Below are positions 34,324 through 42,988 of a stretch of 64,000 nucleotides of DNA, piece by piece. Under the pieces are notes generated by a model. The model worked only from the letters and a program-made list of their open reading frames with translations. It searched no databases and was not told where the DNA came from. Source of the DNA: Leclercia pneumoniae (GTDB lineage: Bacteria; Pseudomonadota; Gammaproteobacteria; Enterobacterales; Enterobacteriaceae); the NCBI RefSeq assembly GCF_017348915.1, contig NZ_CP071383.1, positions 806,001 to 870,000 on the forward strand, in the 5' to 3' direction. The translations under genes were made by a program, and so were the position numbers. Each line of letters opens with the position of its first letter. Position 1 is the first letter of the stretch.

Positions 34324-35079
34324 TTAAAAGTTGTCTTTCTTAGCCCTCAACCATGCGAAACAGGCCTCAGGGTGTTGCATAGTTGTTTCTTTGTTGATTT
34401 TATCAATTAAAACAGGATCATCCGTTCGTAGAAAAACATTAACTTTACGTTCATTTTTCAGAATAACAGGGAGTGTTTTTTGGTTTTTTGCACGTAACTC
34501 ATTAACTTTATGGTAGTAATCATTTATCGCCCGATCCTCAGGCAGAATGTGTCGGGCAAACTTCATATTTGCTAATGTATATTCATGCGCACAACAAATT
34601 AACGTCTCGTCAGGAAGCGCATTTATTTTTTGGAATGATTGATACATCTGGGCTGGCGTACCTTCAAAAAGTCTTCCGCAGCCGCCAGAGAACATCGTGT
34701 CACCGCAAAAAAGATAAGGGAAACTGAAGAAAGAAACATGTCCCAAAGTGTGACCTGGTGTAGCAATTACGGAAAACTCCGACCCCAGTATGAGGATCTT
34801 ATCGCCATCTTCTACTACGCGTGTCGTACCCTTATCTTGCGTTTCAGCGGGGCCATATACCACAAGATGCGGGAATTTAGCGCGCAGCGCCGTCACGCCG
34901 CCCACGTGGTCATGGTGATGATGCGTTAACAGAATGGCGTCAGGCTGCCACTGGTTCTCCTCAATCGCCTGCAGAACTGGCGCGGCTTCACCGGGATCAA
35001 CGATCACACAATGGTTTGTATCATCGGTCAAAACCCAGATGTAGTTGTCCTGAAACGCGGGAATACTGATAAGATTCAT
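34324..35079 (-). CDS. gloB: GloB, hydroxyacylglutathione hydrolase (glyoxalase II)
   Basis: The 251-residue metallo-beta-lactamase-fold enzyme hydrolyses S-lactoylglutathione, the second step of methylglyoxal removal. The metal-binding motif is [12 protein letters not shown], with further ligands in [16 protein letters not shown] and [12 protein letters not shown]. Length is as in E. coli. It is divergent from yafS with only 32 bases between the start codons. Confidence 0.97.
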   Translation of the reverse strand: MNLISIPAFQDNYIWVLTDDTNHCVIVDPGEAAPVLQAIEENQWQPDAILLTHHHHDHVGGVTALRAKFPHLVVYGPAETQDKGTTRVVEDGDKILILGSEFSVIATPGHTLGHVSFFSFPYLFCGDTMFSGGCGRLFEGTPAQMYQSFQKINALPDETLICCAHEYTLANMKFARHILPEDRAINDYYHKVNELRAKNQKTLPVILKNERKVNVFLRTDDPVLIDKINKETTMQHPEACFAWLRAKKDNF

Positions 35080-35111
35080 TTATTACCTCTGACTACGTAG
35101 CGGGTGTGTTG

Positions 35112-35828
35112 ATGAAACCGGCAAGGATACCTCAGACAGTCTCACCACCGGAGCGATGGGCCGATTTGCCCTGGGGTGAATACTACCGCGAAGCGCTCGA
35201 GCAGCAACTCAAACCCTGGTTTGCAAAAATGTATGGTTTTCACCTGCTTAAGATTGGCAATTTAAGCGCGGAAATCAACTCGGAATGCTGTGCTATCTCG
35301 CACCAGGTGAATGTCTCTCTGGCTGGTCAGCCGCTACAAGTCAAAGCCAATCCATTGCACCTGCCTTTTGCCGAAAAGTCTGTCGATGCTTGTCTGCTGG
35401 CGCATACCTTACCCTGGTGTGGCGATCCTCACCGTCTTCTGCGGGAAGCCGATCGGGTGCTTATCGATGATGGCTGGCTGATTTTAAGCAGTTTTAACCC
35501 GATGAGTCTGATGGGGCTGCGCAAGCTGGTGCCCGTATTGCGTCGCACGCCGCCCTATAACAGCCGCATGTTTACGATGATGCGCCAACTGGACTGGCTC
35601 TCATTACTCAACTTTGAAGTGATGTATCACAGCGGTTTCCAGGTTTTACCCTGGACGCGGCGGGGCGGGAAGTTGCTTAGCACGCATTTCCCGGCGCTGG
35701 GCTGCATGCAGGTCATTGTGGCGCGCAAGCGGACTATCCCGCTCACGCTTAATCCGATGAAACAGAGCAAAAGCAAAACGCCGCTGCGTCAGGCCGTGGG
35801 TGCCACCCGGCAATACCGGAAGCCTTGA
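35112..35828 (+). CDS. yafS: YafS, class I methyltransferase-like protein
   Basis: The 238-residue protein matches E. coli YafS throughout (ADLPWGEYYREALEQQLKPW, HLPFAEKSVDACLLAHTLPW, RLLREADRVLIDDGWLI). It has a methyltransferase-11-like middle part, although the glycine-rich SAM loop is degenerate. I chose the ATG at 35112 (MKPARIPQ) over a GTG two codons upstream, by family start. The C-terminal tail is basic. Its function is unknown. It is divergent from gloB and abuts rnhA tail to tail. Confidence 0.9.
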   Translation: MKPARIPQTVSPPERWADLPWGEYYREALEQQLKPWFAKMYGFHLLKIGNLSAEINSECCAISHQVNVSLAGQPLQVKANPLHLPFAEKSVDACLLAHTLPWCGDPHRLLREADRVLIDDGWLILSSFNPMSLMGLRKLVPVLRRTPPYNSRMFTMMRQLDWLSLLNFEVMYHSGFQVLPWTRRGGKLLSTHFPALGCMQVIVARKRTIPLTLNPMKQSKSKTPLRQAVGATRQYRKP

Positions 35829-36296
35829 TCAAGCCTCCGGCTGATAACCCACATCTTCATGAACCGGATTCATTGCCGCTGCCCGCGCCAGCTCATCACA
35901 GCGTTCGTTCTCTGGATGTCCCGCATGGCCTTTAACCCACTCCCAGGTAATCTGGTGCTGGCTTAATGCGGCATCAAGACGTTTCCACAGATCGACGTTC
36001 TTAACGGGTTTTTTATCTGCTGTCTTCCAGCCGCGTTTTTTCCAGTTATGGATCCACTGGGTGATCCCCTGGCGCACATACTGGCTGTCGGTGCTGAGCA
36101 CCACATCGCAATGCTCTTTTAAGGCCTCCAGCGCCACGATAGCCGCCATCATCTCCATGCGGTTATTGGTGGTGAGCCGGTAGCCTTCACTGAAGGTTTT
36201 TTCATGCTCGCGATACCGGAGAATCGCGCCATAGCCGCCAGGGCCGGGATTGCCAAGGCAAGATCCATCGGTGAAAATTTCTACCTGTTTACGCAT
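35829..36296 (-). CDS. rnhA: RNase HI
   Basis: The 155-residue enzyme degrades RNA in RNA-DNA hybrids. The four acidic catalytic residues are visible: Asp in [10 protein letters not shown], Glu in NNRMEMMA, Asp in STDSQYV and Asp near the end in ERCDELAR. I chose the ATG at 36296, which gives MRKQVEIF and the E. coli length. It is divergent from dnaQ with 62 bases between the starts, the known overlapping-promoter layout. The stop is adjacent to the yafS stop. Confidence 0.97.
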   Translation of the reverse strand: MRKQVEIFTDGSCLGNPGPGGYGAILRYREHEKTFSEGYRLTTNNRMEMMAAIVALEALKEHCDVVLSTDSQYVRQGITQWIHNWKKRGWKTADKKPVKNVDLWKRLDAALSQHQITWEWVKGHAGHPENERCDELARAAAMNPVHEDVGYQPEA

Positions 36297-36358
36297 CTCT
36301 GGTAGACTTCCTGTTTTGAAACGATCGGTAAACGACAAGTCTGACATAAATGACCGCT

Positions 36359-37090
36359 ATGAGCACTGCAATTACACGACAGATCGTCCTCGATACTGAA
36401 ACCACCGGTATGAACCAAATCGGGGCGCACTATGAAGGCCACAAGATAATCGAGATCGGGGCGGTCGAGGTCATCAACCGTCGTCTTACCGGCAACAATT
36501 TCCATGTCTACCTCAAGCCAGACCGGCTGGTTGATCCTGAAGCCTTTGGCGTTCACGGTATCGCCGATGAGTTTCTGCTCGATAAGCCCACCTTTGCTGA
36601 CGTCGCCGACGACTTTCTTGAATACATCACCGGCGCGGAGCTGATCATTCATAACGCATCGTTCGATATCGGCTTTATGGACTATGAGTTCAGTAAGCTT
36701 AATCGCGGCATTCCTAAAACGGATACCTTCTGTAAGGTGACCGACAGCCTGGCGCTGGCACGAAGAATGTTCCCGGGCAAGCGTAACAGCCTGGATGCGT
36801 TGTGCTCGCGCTACGAAATCGATAACACCAAGCGAACGCTGCACGGCGCACTGCTCGATGCCCAGATCCTGGCCGACGTCTGGCTAACGATGACAGGTGG
36901 TCAAACGCTGTTAAAGTTTGGCAGCGATAATGACGCACAGCAGCAGCAAAACGAAGGCGGCATTCAGCGTCTTGTTCGTCAGGCGAGCAATCTGCGGGTT
37001 ATACGGGCAGGTGATGAGGAGCTGGTAAATCACGAATCACGTCTCGATCTGGTGCAAAAGAAGGGTGGGAGCTGCCTCTGGCGGGCATAA
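36359..37090 (+). CDS. dnaQ: DNA polymerase III epsilon subunit (3'-5' proofreading exonuclease)
   Basis: The 243-residue DEDDh exonuclease proofreads for the replicative polymerase DnaE. ExoI is IVLDTETTGM, ExoII lies in ELIIHNASFDIGFMDYE and ExoIII in HGALLDAQILAD. The C-terminal KKGGSCLWRA binds the alpha subunit. The ATG at 36359 gives the E. coli N-terminus (MSTAITRQ); another ATG three codons upstream is possible. The linker around residues 185-205 is glutamine-rich. Confidence 0.97.
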   Translation: MSTAITRQIVLDTETTGMNQIGAHYEGHKIIEIGAVEVINRRLTGNNFHVYLKPDRLVDPEAFGVHGIADEFLLDKPTFADVADDFLEYITGAELIIHNASFDIGFMDYEFSKLNRGIPKTDTFCKVTDSLALARRMFPGKRNSLDALCSRYEIDNTKRTLHGALLDAQILADVWLTMTGGQTLLKFGSDNDAQQQQNEGGIQRLVRQASNLRVIRAGDEELVNHESRLDLVQKKGGSCLWRA

Positions 37091-37220
37091 AGCCTGCTTT
37101 TTTGCTGTTAATATCATCGGGTGGGCGATTTTTGCAGCAAACGATTAAAAACAAGAGAAAAAGCATTGACGGGTTCTGAGGCAGACCGTAATATTCGCCT
37201 CGTTCCCAAGGGAACAACGC

Positions 37221-37297
37221 GGAGCGGTAGTTCAGTCGGTTAGAATACCTGCCTGTCACGCAGGGGGTCGCGGGTTCGAGTCCCGTCCGTTCCGCCA
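37221..37297 (+). tRNA. aspV: tRNA-Asp (GTC), separate copy
   Basis: The 77-base gene has the same sequence as aspU, with anticodon GTC and encoded CCA. It stands alone after dnaQ. In other enterobacteria aspV is a known hot spot for inserted DNA, and the accessory block that follows here agrees with this. Confidence 0.97.
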
Positions 37298-37304
37298 CAT
37301 TCAG

Positions 37305-37334
37305 AAGGCCTGAATCAGAAATGATTCAGGCCTT
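37305..37334 (+). terminator. Terminator-like hairpin after aspV
   Basis: AAGGCCTGAATCA and TGATTCAGGCCTT form a long stem with a short loop, 8 bases after the tRNA. The downstream sequence (CGTCGTTTCT) is only moderately T-rich. Confidence 0.75.
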
Positions 37335-37421
37335 CGTCGTTTCTACTCTGTCTGTCCTTTCTATCCCCTCTCTTTCTTATCTCACTATTCCTTTTTGTTA
37401 ACATTTAATTAATTTAAATGG

Positions 37422-37465
37422 TGCAATTTATTAACAATTGCAGCTTTTTGGTGCAATATTTGCAC
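37422..37465 (+). promoter_or_regulatory. Two related palindromes built on TGCAA / TTGCA
   Basis: TGCAATT (37422-37428) and AATTGCA (37436-37442) form a perfect 7-bp inverted repeat with a 7-base spacer. GTGCAA (37451-37456) and TTGCAC (37460-37465) form a second perfect one with a 3-base spacer. Both are preceded by GGTGCAAT, and the centres are about 26 bases apart. They look like paired operator sites; the protein is not known. Confidence 0.5.
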
Positions 37466-37581
37466 TGTTATTGTGCGTTTTATCGTCTGCGGGCTTTTTA
37501 TCCGTTTCTCGATGTAACATTTCTGTAAAGAAATAACCCTTTTTTATCATCATCTTATCTGAGCGATCCCAGAAATTTCCT

Positions 37582-37602
37582 GAACCAATGCGTAATTGGT
37601 TC
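37582..37602 (+). promoter_or_regulatory. Palindrome GAACCAAT-N5-ATTGGTTC, candidate operator
   Basis: A perfect 8-bp inverted repeat around GCGTA lies 96 bases before the regulator start. The half-site GAACCAAT occurs again at 37690-37697, directly before the ATG. The TGGT...ACCA character is common among operators of FadR-like GntR proteins, so autoregulation by the adjacent gene is plausible. Confidence 0.55.
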
Positions 37603-37697
37603 GTTAATTGCTTAATCATTAAGGCAATAAGTAAAAATCTATATCAATAACTTATTGTTAATAAAAATAAAGTAATGATGAAAGCAGGCGAACCAAT

Positions 37698-38417
37698 ATG
37701 GAAAAAACGTCCGGATTTCTGGCAAATTCCAGTACCGCGCTTGAGCAACTGCGCGGGCTTATCAACCAGCATGAGTCAACACCAGGCATTCCGCTGCCCA
37801 CAGAACGTGAGCTGTCGGAAAAACTCGGCGTAGGGCGACGGGAAGTTCGCCGTGCGCTGGATGTGCTGGAAGAGGAAGGGCGTATCTGGCGCAAGCAGGG
37901 CAAGGGCACGTTTATTGGCCCCGCTGCACCCGTTGAACCCTTAGCCTTGCAGGGGCTGGTTCAGCAGACCAATTTGCTGGAGGTCATGGAAGCCCGTCTG
38001 CAGCTCGAACCCGGCTTAGCCCGTCTTGCGGCACTGCGTGCCACCAGGGAAAACCTCGCGCTGATGCAGCGCATGCTTGAACGTATCGACAGGGTCAGCC
38101 CGGACGACCGCGATCTGAATGAACTGTGGGACAGCGCCTTTCATCGCGCCATCGCCGAAGCCGCAGGTAATCGCCTGATGCTTGGCCTCTTTGACGCCAT
38201 CGATGCCGTCAGACGTGATCCTGCCTGGCAGCATCTGCGTGAAATGGCGCGTACGCCGGAGCGCGTCGACGTTTATAACGACCATCACCACAAAATCATC
38301 ACGGCGATCATTCATCGCCAGCCCAACGAAGCTGCTGCCGCTATGCGCGAGCATCTGCTGAGTCTGCAAACCGCCCTGATCCAGGCGATCAACCTTGAGG
38401 ATGCTCCCCTGCTATGA
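37698..38417 (+). CDS. GntR-family regulator with FCD (FadR-like) ligand domain
   Basis: The 239-residue protein has an N-terminal winged helix-turn-helix with the GntR signature (IPLPTERELSEKLGVGRREVRRALDVLEEEG, about residues 31-61) and a C-terminal FCD domain (LLEVMEARLQLEPGLARLAA, LWDSAFHRAIAEAAGNRLM, HHHKIITAI). The FCD metal site is suggested by Asp in LWDSAFH and the conserved histidines. It is the first gene of an apparent operon: its TGA overlaps the ATG of the next gene. It probably senses the peptide-derived metabolite of the pathway and controls the operon through the upstream palindromes. The exact ligand is unknown. Confidence 0.88.
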   Translation: MEKTSGFLANSSTALEQLRGLINQHESTPGIPLPTERELSEKLGVGRREVRRALDVLEEEGRIWRKQGKGTFIGPAAPVEPLALQGLVQQTNLLEVMEARLQLEPGLARLAALRATRENLALMQRMLERIDRVSPDDRDLNELWDSAFHRAIAEAAGNRLMLGLFDAIDAVRRDPAWQHLREMARTPERVDVYNDHHHKIITAIIHRQPNEAAAAMREHLLSLQTALIQAINLEDAPLL

Positions 38418-39427
38418 CGACAATCCCTTTTAAGGAGACCGCGCCAGTTCTGCGTCTGCATAATCTCAACGTCAAGTTCGCTGGCTCGCCGGTCAGCGTG
38501 CTGGACGGTATTTCACTCAGCGTTAAAGCGGGGGAAACCCTGGCGCTGGTGGGTGAATCAGGCTGCGGAAAGAGCATTACGTCGCTGGCGCTAATGGGGC
38601 TGCTCCCCTCAAGCGCGCAAATTGTTAGCGGTGAGATGCAGTTTCGACGCCATGATCTGCGCCAACTCTCGGCGCGTGAATACGCCGACCTGCGCGGCAG
38701 CGAAATGGCAATGATCTTCCAGGAGCCGATGACCTCGCTCAACCCGGCCTTTACCCTGGGCGATCAGCTTAGCGAGGCGGTCATGCGCCATCAGAAGGTT
38801 TCTAAGCCTGAAGCGATGGCCGCTGCACGACAGATTCTGGAAAAGGTGCAGATCCCGGCGGCAGAAATGCGCCTGAAATCGTATCCGCATCAGCTCTCGG
38901 GTGGCATGCGCCAGCGCGTGATGATTGCGATGGCGTTGATCAACCATCCGCGTCTGCTGATTGCCGATGAACCGACGACCGCGCTGGACGTGACTATTCA
39001 GGCCCAGATCCTGACGCTGCTAAACACCCTTAAAGACGAGACCGGCACCGCCGTGCTGATGATCACCCACGATCTTGGCGTGGTGGCGGAGGTCGCGCAG
39101 CAGGTGGCCGTGATGTATGCCGGGCAGGTGGTCGAGCAGGGGAGCGTTGAGGCGATTTTTGCCGACCCGCAACACCCGTATACCATCGGACTGATGGGCT
39201 CTATCCCTTCGATGGGGGCCCGCAAAGGCCAGCTCTCGACCATTCCTGGTGCGGTACCTTTGCCCCAATCCATGCCTGCGGGCTGTCGTTTCGCCACGCG
39301 CTGTCCGTTTGCGCAGACTCGCTGCCATAACGAAAAACCGCAGCTCAGTACGCTGGGCGCGGGCCATCAGGTTGCCTGTTTCCGCGTACCGCTTGAGCAG
39401 CACATCGCCCTGGGAGAAATTGCATGA
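38414..39427 (+). CDS. Oligopeptide-type ABC transporter ATPase, DppD/OppD-like
   Basis: The 337-residue ATPase has Walker A GESGCGKS near residue 48, the signature LSGGMRQR, Walker [13 protein letters not shown] and the H-loop MITHDLGVV. The C-terminal extension holds the cysteine cluster [14 protein letters not shown], which is typical of the OppD/DppD/GsiA group. Start and stop both overlap neighbours by ATGA, so it is co-translated with the regulator before and the second ATPase after. It works with the 39424 ATPase as a heterodimer. Confidence 0.9.
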   Translation: MTTIPFKETAPVLRLHNLNVKFAGSPVSVLDGISLSVKAGETLALVGESGCGKSITSLALMGLLPSSAQIVSGEMQFRRHDLRQLSAREYADLRGSEMAMIFQEPMTSLNPAFTLGDQLSEAVMRHQKVSKPEAMAAARQILEKVQIPAAEMRLKSYPHQLSGGMRQRVMIAMALINHPRLLIADEPTTALDVTIQAQILTLLNTLKDETGTAVLMITHDLGVVAEVAQQVAVMYAGQVVEQGSVEAIFADPQHPYTIGLMGSIPSMGARKGQLSTIPGAVPLPQSMPAGCRFATRCPFAQTRCHNEKPQLSTLGAGHQVACFRVPLEQHIALGEIA

Positions 39428-40506
39428 CCACACCCATTCTGGAAGCTCGCGATCTGAGCAAACTCTTCCCCGGGCCGAAAAAGCTCTTTGCCCCACAGCG
39501 CTTTGTCACCGCGGTGGATCGGGTCTCGCTCTCGGTTATGCCTGGCGAAACGCTGGCGATAGTCGGCGAGTCGGGCTCGGGTAAATCGACCCTGGGCCGT
39601 CTATTGCTACGTCTGCTGGCGGCGAGTGAAGGGCGCGTTTTTTATCAGGGCGAGGAGATCACCCATGCTTCGGGTTCCCGTCTGAACCAGCTGCGTCGTG
39701 AGTTGCAAATTATCTTTCAGGATCCCTTTGCCTCGCTAAACCCGCGCATGACGGTGGAGCAGATCGTCGGTGAGCCGCTGTGGCTGCATCAGGATATGAA
39801 AAAAGCCGATCGTCAACACCGGGTGGTGGAGCTATTAAAAACCGTTGGATTACCGGCCGCCTGGGCGGAGCGCTATCCCCACGAATTTTCCGGTGGGCAG
39901 CGTCAACGTATCGGGATCGCACGCGCACTGGCTTCGGGGCCAAAGCTGCTGCTGGGGGATGAGCCTGTCTCGGCGCTGGATGTCTCGGTTCAGGCGCAGG
40001 TGGTCAACCTGCTGGAAAGTCTAAAACATCAGCTGGGTCTGACCATGGTCATCGTGGCGCACGGCCTGGCGGTGATCCGCCACATGAGCGACCGCGTAGC
40101 CGTCATGTACCTCGGGCAGATCGTCGAGCTGGCGACGGTAGATGAAATTTTTGACGCGCCGCTGCATCCCTATACCCAGGCGTTGATTGCCTCTGCTCCG
40201 CAGATGCAGCCGGGTGCCCAGCGCGATACCCCCTTGCTACAGGGCGATTTGCCGAATCCGGCGGATCCCCCCAGCGGGTGTCGTTTCCACACTCGCTGTC
40301 CTTACGTCACGGATGAATGCCGCCAGGTAGAGCCGATCGATCAGGTTCTGGAAGGTGGACGTCAGGTGGCCTGCCATCGCTGGCAGGAGATCAACCGCGA
40401 TCGCAGTGTTATCCAGATAGCACCGCCATCGGCAGCCTTTTTGCGACGCCGCGCGCTGTTCGAACACGCGGCAACCCACTCCTCTCTTCCAGCCAGGAAC
40501 TCATGA
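39424..40506 (+). CDS. Oligopeptide-type ABC transporter ATPase, DppF/OppF-like
   Basis: The 360-residue ATPase has Walker A GESGSGKST near residue 48, signature FSGGQRQR, Walker B LLLGDEPVSALD and the cysteine-rich tail CRFHTRCPYVTDEC. About 40 residues of C-terminal extension (from RDRSVIQIAPPSAAF) go beyond the usual DppF end and overlap the region before the binding-protein gene. It overlaps both neighbours by ATGA-type junctions. Confidence 0.9.
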   Translation: MTTPILEARDLSKLFPGPKKLFAPQRFVTAVDRVSLSVMPGETLAIVGESGSGKSTLGRLLLRLLAASEGRVFYQGEEITHASGSRLNQLRRELQIIFQDPFASLNPRMTVEQIVGEPLWLHQDMKKADRQHRVVELLKTVGLPAAWAERYPHEFSGGQRQRIGIARALASGPKLLLGDEPVSALDVSVQAQVVNLLESLKHQLGLTMVIVAHGLAVIRHMSDRVAVMYLGQIVELATVDEIFDAPLHPYTQALIASAPQMQPGAQRDTPLLQGDLPNPADPPSGCRFHTRCPYVTDECRQVEPIDQVLEGGRQVACHRWQEINRDRSVIQIAPPSAAFLRRRALFEHAATHSSLPARNS

Positions 40507-42023
40507 TAATGACAATGCGAAATTCTCTTTTGACCGTACTGGGAAGTGTTATGTTGCTGGGCGCGGCGCTGCCTGCGCAGTCTGAAACCGTGCTGCGCAT
40601 CGGCCTCGGTGCCGATCCCGATATGCTCGATCCTCACCTGGCGCGCACCTATTATGGCCGCTTTATCTTTGCCTCGCTGTGCGACAGGCTGGTGGACGTG
40701 GACGATCACCTGAAAGTGGTGCCAGGGCTGGCAAAAGACTGGACATGGAGCGAAGACGGTAAAACCCTGACCATGAATCTGCGCGAGGGGGTCACCTTCC
40801 ACGATGGCGAAAAGTTTGATGCGGCTGCGGCGAAATATAACCTCGATCGCGCCCTCACGCTGAAAGGTTCTCTGCGTAAAAGCGAAATCTCCTCCATCGA
40901 ATCGGTGGAAGTGAAAAGCCCAACCCAGATTGCTATCCACCTGAAGACCCCGGACGCGGCGCTGCTGATGCAGCTTACCGACCGTGCCGGCGCAATGATG
41001 GCGCCGCAAGCCGCCGAAAAACCCGACTTCGCCGCGCATCCGGTCTGCTCTGGCCCCTATAAATTTGACAGCCGCGTCTCGCAGGATCGCATCGTGCTGA
41101 GCCGTTTCGATAATTACTGGAACAAAGAGGCTTACCACTTCGACAAACTCATTTATCTGCCGATCCCGGATGCGTCGGTGCGTCTGGCGAACCTGCGTGC
41201 GGGCGATCTGGATCTCACGGAAGGCGTCGCCGCAAGCGATGTCAAAACCGTTGAGGCCGACAGCAAACTGGCGCTGGCGAAGGTCACTGGCCTCGGCTAC
41301 CAGGGCATCACCTTTAATATCAATAACGGCAAGGTGTCGAAAAACGATCCGTTCCAGGATGCTCGCGTGCGTGAAGCCTTCTCACAGGCGATTGACCGCG
41401 ATGCGCTGAACCAGGTGGTGTTCGAGGGACTCTATACGCCAGCAAACCAGGCTTTCTCGCCGGTCAGTCCTTACCATGTGAAGGTGCCGGTGCCGCCGCG
41501 CGACGTTGAAAAAGCCAAAGCGCTGCTGAAAGCGGCGGGTGTGACCACGCCGCTGAACGTCAATCTGCTGGTGCCGAATAACCCCACCTCGCAGCAGGTA
41601 GGCCAGGTATTGCAGGCGATGGTGGCGGAAGCGGGCTTTAACCTCAATCTGCAAATGACCGAGTTTGCCACGTTACTGGATCGCCAGCAGAGCGGCGATT
41701 ATCAGCTGAGCTTCTCCGGCTGGTCAGGCCGCCCTGATCCCGATGGCAGCATTTATGGCTTCATCAACAGCAAGGGCAACCTCAACGATGGGCGCTACAG
41801 CAACGCGCAGGTAGACGAGTGGCTCGCGCAGGCACGTCTGAGCAACGACCCGGCAGTACGCCAGCCGCTCTACAACAACGTCGTGAAGCAGCTGCAAACC
41901 GATATGCCTATCGCCTACCTCTATTTCGAACCGCGTATTTTCGGTCTGAATAAGAACGTGCAGGGGTTCAAGCCCTATCCGGACGGTATCGTGCGTCTGG
42001 CGGGCCTGTCGCTGGCCAAATAA
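40503..42023 (+). CDS. Periplasmic solute-binding protein, family 5 (peptide type)
   Basis: The 506-residue protein starts with a Sec signal peptide (MRNSLLTVLGSVMLLGAALPAQS) and continues with the class C binding-protein fold of DppA/OppA/GsiB: LRIGLGADPDMLDPHLARTY, the family stretch GLAKDWTWSEDGKTLTMNLREGVTFHDGE (about residues 80-108), and FSQAIDRDALNQVVFEGLYTPA. The start is ambiguous: ATG at 40503 overlaps the previous stop, with further ATGs at 40509 and 40515; AGGA at 40495 fits the later ones better. It is exported to the periplasm and delivers substrate to the two permeases. Peptide or glutathione-like substrates are inferred from the linked gene at 43871. Confidence 0.9.
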   Translation: MIMTMRNSLLTVLGSVMLLGAALPAQSETVLRIGLGADPDMLDPHLARTYYGRFIFASLCDRLVDVDDHLKVVPGLAKDWTWSEDGKTLTMNLREGVTFHDGEKFDAAAAKYNLDRALTLKGSLRKSEISSIESVEVKSPTQIAIHLKTPDAALLMQLTDRAGAMMAPQAAEKPDFAAHPVCSGPYKFDSRVSQDRIVLSRFDNYWNKEAYHFDKLIYLPIPDASVRLANLRAGDLDLTEGVAASDVKTVEADSKLALAKVTGLGYQGITFNINNGKVSKNDPFQDARVREAFSQAIDRDALNQVVFEGLYTPANQAFSPVSPYHVKVPVPPRDVEKAKALLKAAGVTTPLNVNLLVPNNPTSQQVGQVLQAMVAEAGFNLNLQMTEFATLLDRQQSGDYQLSFSGWSGRPDPDGSIYGFINSKGNLNDGRYSNAQVDEWLAQARLSNDPAVRQPLYNNVVKQLQTDMPIAYLYFEPRIFGLNKNVQGFKPYPDGIVRLAGLSLAK

Positions 42024-42044
42024 CTGAGGGCGTGAGGAGAAACC

Positions 42045-42986
42045 ATGCTGGAACTGATTTGCAAACGCCTGCTGCTGGCCATCCCGACTTTGCTGCTTGT
42101 GAGCATGATGGTCTTCGGGCTGCAAAAGTTGCTGCCCGGCGACCCGCTGATTGCGATGGCGGGAGAGGAGCGTGACCCGGCGGTCATCGCACAACTGCGC
42201 GCGGAGTTAAACCTCGACGCACCGCTACCGGTGCAGTATTACGACTGGCTGACCCGCGCGCTGCAGGGCGACCTCGGTGTCTCCTTACGTACCCATGAAC
42301 CGGTTACCACGCTGATTGCCAGCAAGTTGCCGGTAACTCTGGAGCTGTCGCTGCTGGCGATGATCATCGCGCTGGTGTTTGGCATCAGCATGGGGATCCT
42401 TGCCGCGGTGAATAAAAATAGCTGGGTGGATCATGGGGCTAACTTCGTGGCGATCTCCGGGATCTCGATACCGCACTTCTGGCTGGGGATCCTGCTGATT
42501 CTGGTCTTCTCGGTCAATCTGCAGTGGCTTCCCGCCTCAGGCTATGTGCCGTTTAGCGAAGATCCCCTGCAGAACCTGCGCACGCTGCTGCTGCCTGCGT
42601 CGGTGCTGGGTACCGGTCTGGCGGCGACGCTCATGCGCCATACCCGAGCCTCGATGATCGCGGTATTGAAGGCAGATTATATCCGTACCGCGCGGGCCAA
42701 AGGGCTGCTGCCCAACGCGGTGATCCTCAAGCACGCATTCCGCAACGCGCTGGTGCCGGTGATCACCCTTACCACGCTGTTGTTTGGCGAGTTGCTGGGC
42801 GGGGCGGTCCTGACCGAACAGGTCTTCACTATTCCAGGCTTCGGCAAAATGATCGTCGATTCTGTCTTTAACCGCGACTACGCGGTAGTGCAGGGCGTGG
42901 TGCTAATTGTGGCTATCGGCTTCCTGATGCTGAACCTGCTGGCGGACGTCCTCTACGTGCTCATCAACCCGAAAATGCGAGGTTAA
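42045..42986 (+). CDS. ABC transporter permease, DppB/GsiC-like
   Basis: The 313-residue permease has six hydrophobic segments and the DppB-type N-terminus (MLELICKRLLLAIPTLLLVS) and LLPGDPLIAMAGEE. The coupling EAA-like loop is seen in DYIRTARAKGLLPNAVILKHAFRNAL (around residues 206-231). It begins 21 bases after the binding protein, with a GAGGAGA site, and is followed after 2 bases by the second permease. Confidence 0.92.
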   Translation: MLELICKRLLLAIPTLLLVSMMVFGLQKLLPGDPLIAMAGEERDPAVIAQLRAELNLDAPLPVQYYDWLTRALQGDLGVSLRTHEPVTTLIASKLPVTLELSLLAMIIALVFGISMGILAAVNKNSWVDHGANFVAISGISIPHFWLGILLILVFSVNLQWLPASGYVPFSEDPLQNLRTLLLPASVLGTGLAATLMRHTRASMIAVLKADYIRTARAKGLLPNAVILKHAFRNALVPVITLTTLLFGELLGGAVLTEQVFTIPGFGKMIVDSVFNRDYAVVQGVVLIVAIGFLMLNLLADVLYVLINPKMRG

Positions 42987-42988
42987 TT

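Larger units (their letters stand above)
37341..37697 (+). promoter_or_regulatory. AT-rich control region between aspV and the FCD regulator gene
   Basis: This gene-free stretch of about 360 bases is much richer in A and T than its neighbours. It contains three palindromes, listed separately, and several TTAAT-type tracts. I find no credible open frame in it. It most likely holds the promoter and operators of the regulator-transporter operon that starts at 37698. Confidence 0.6.
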
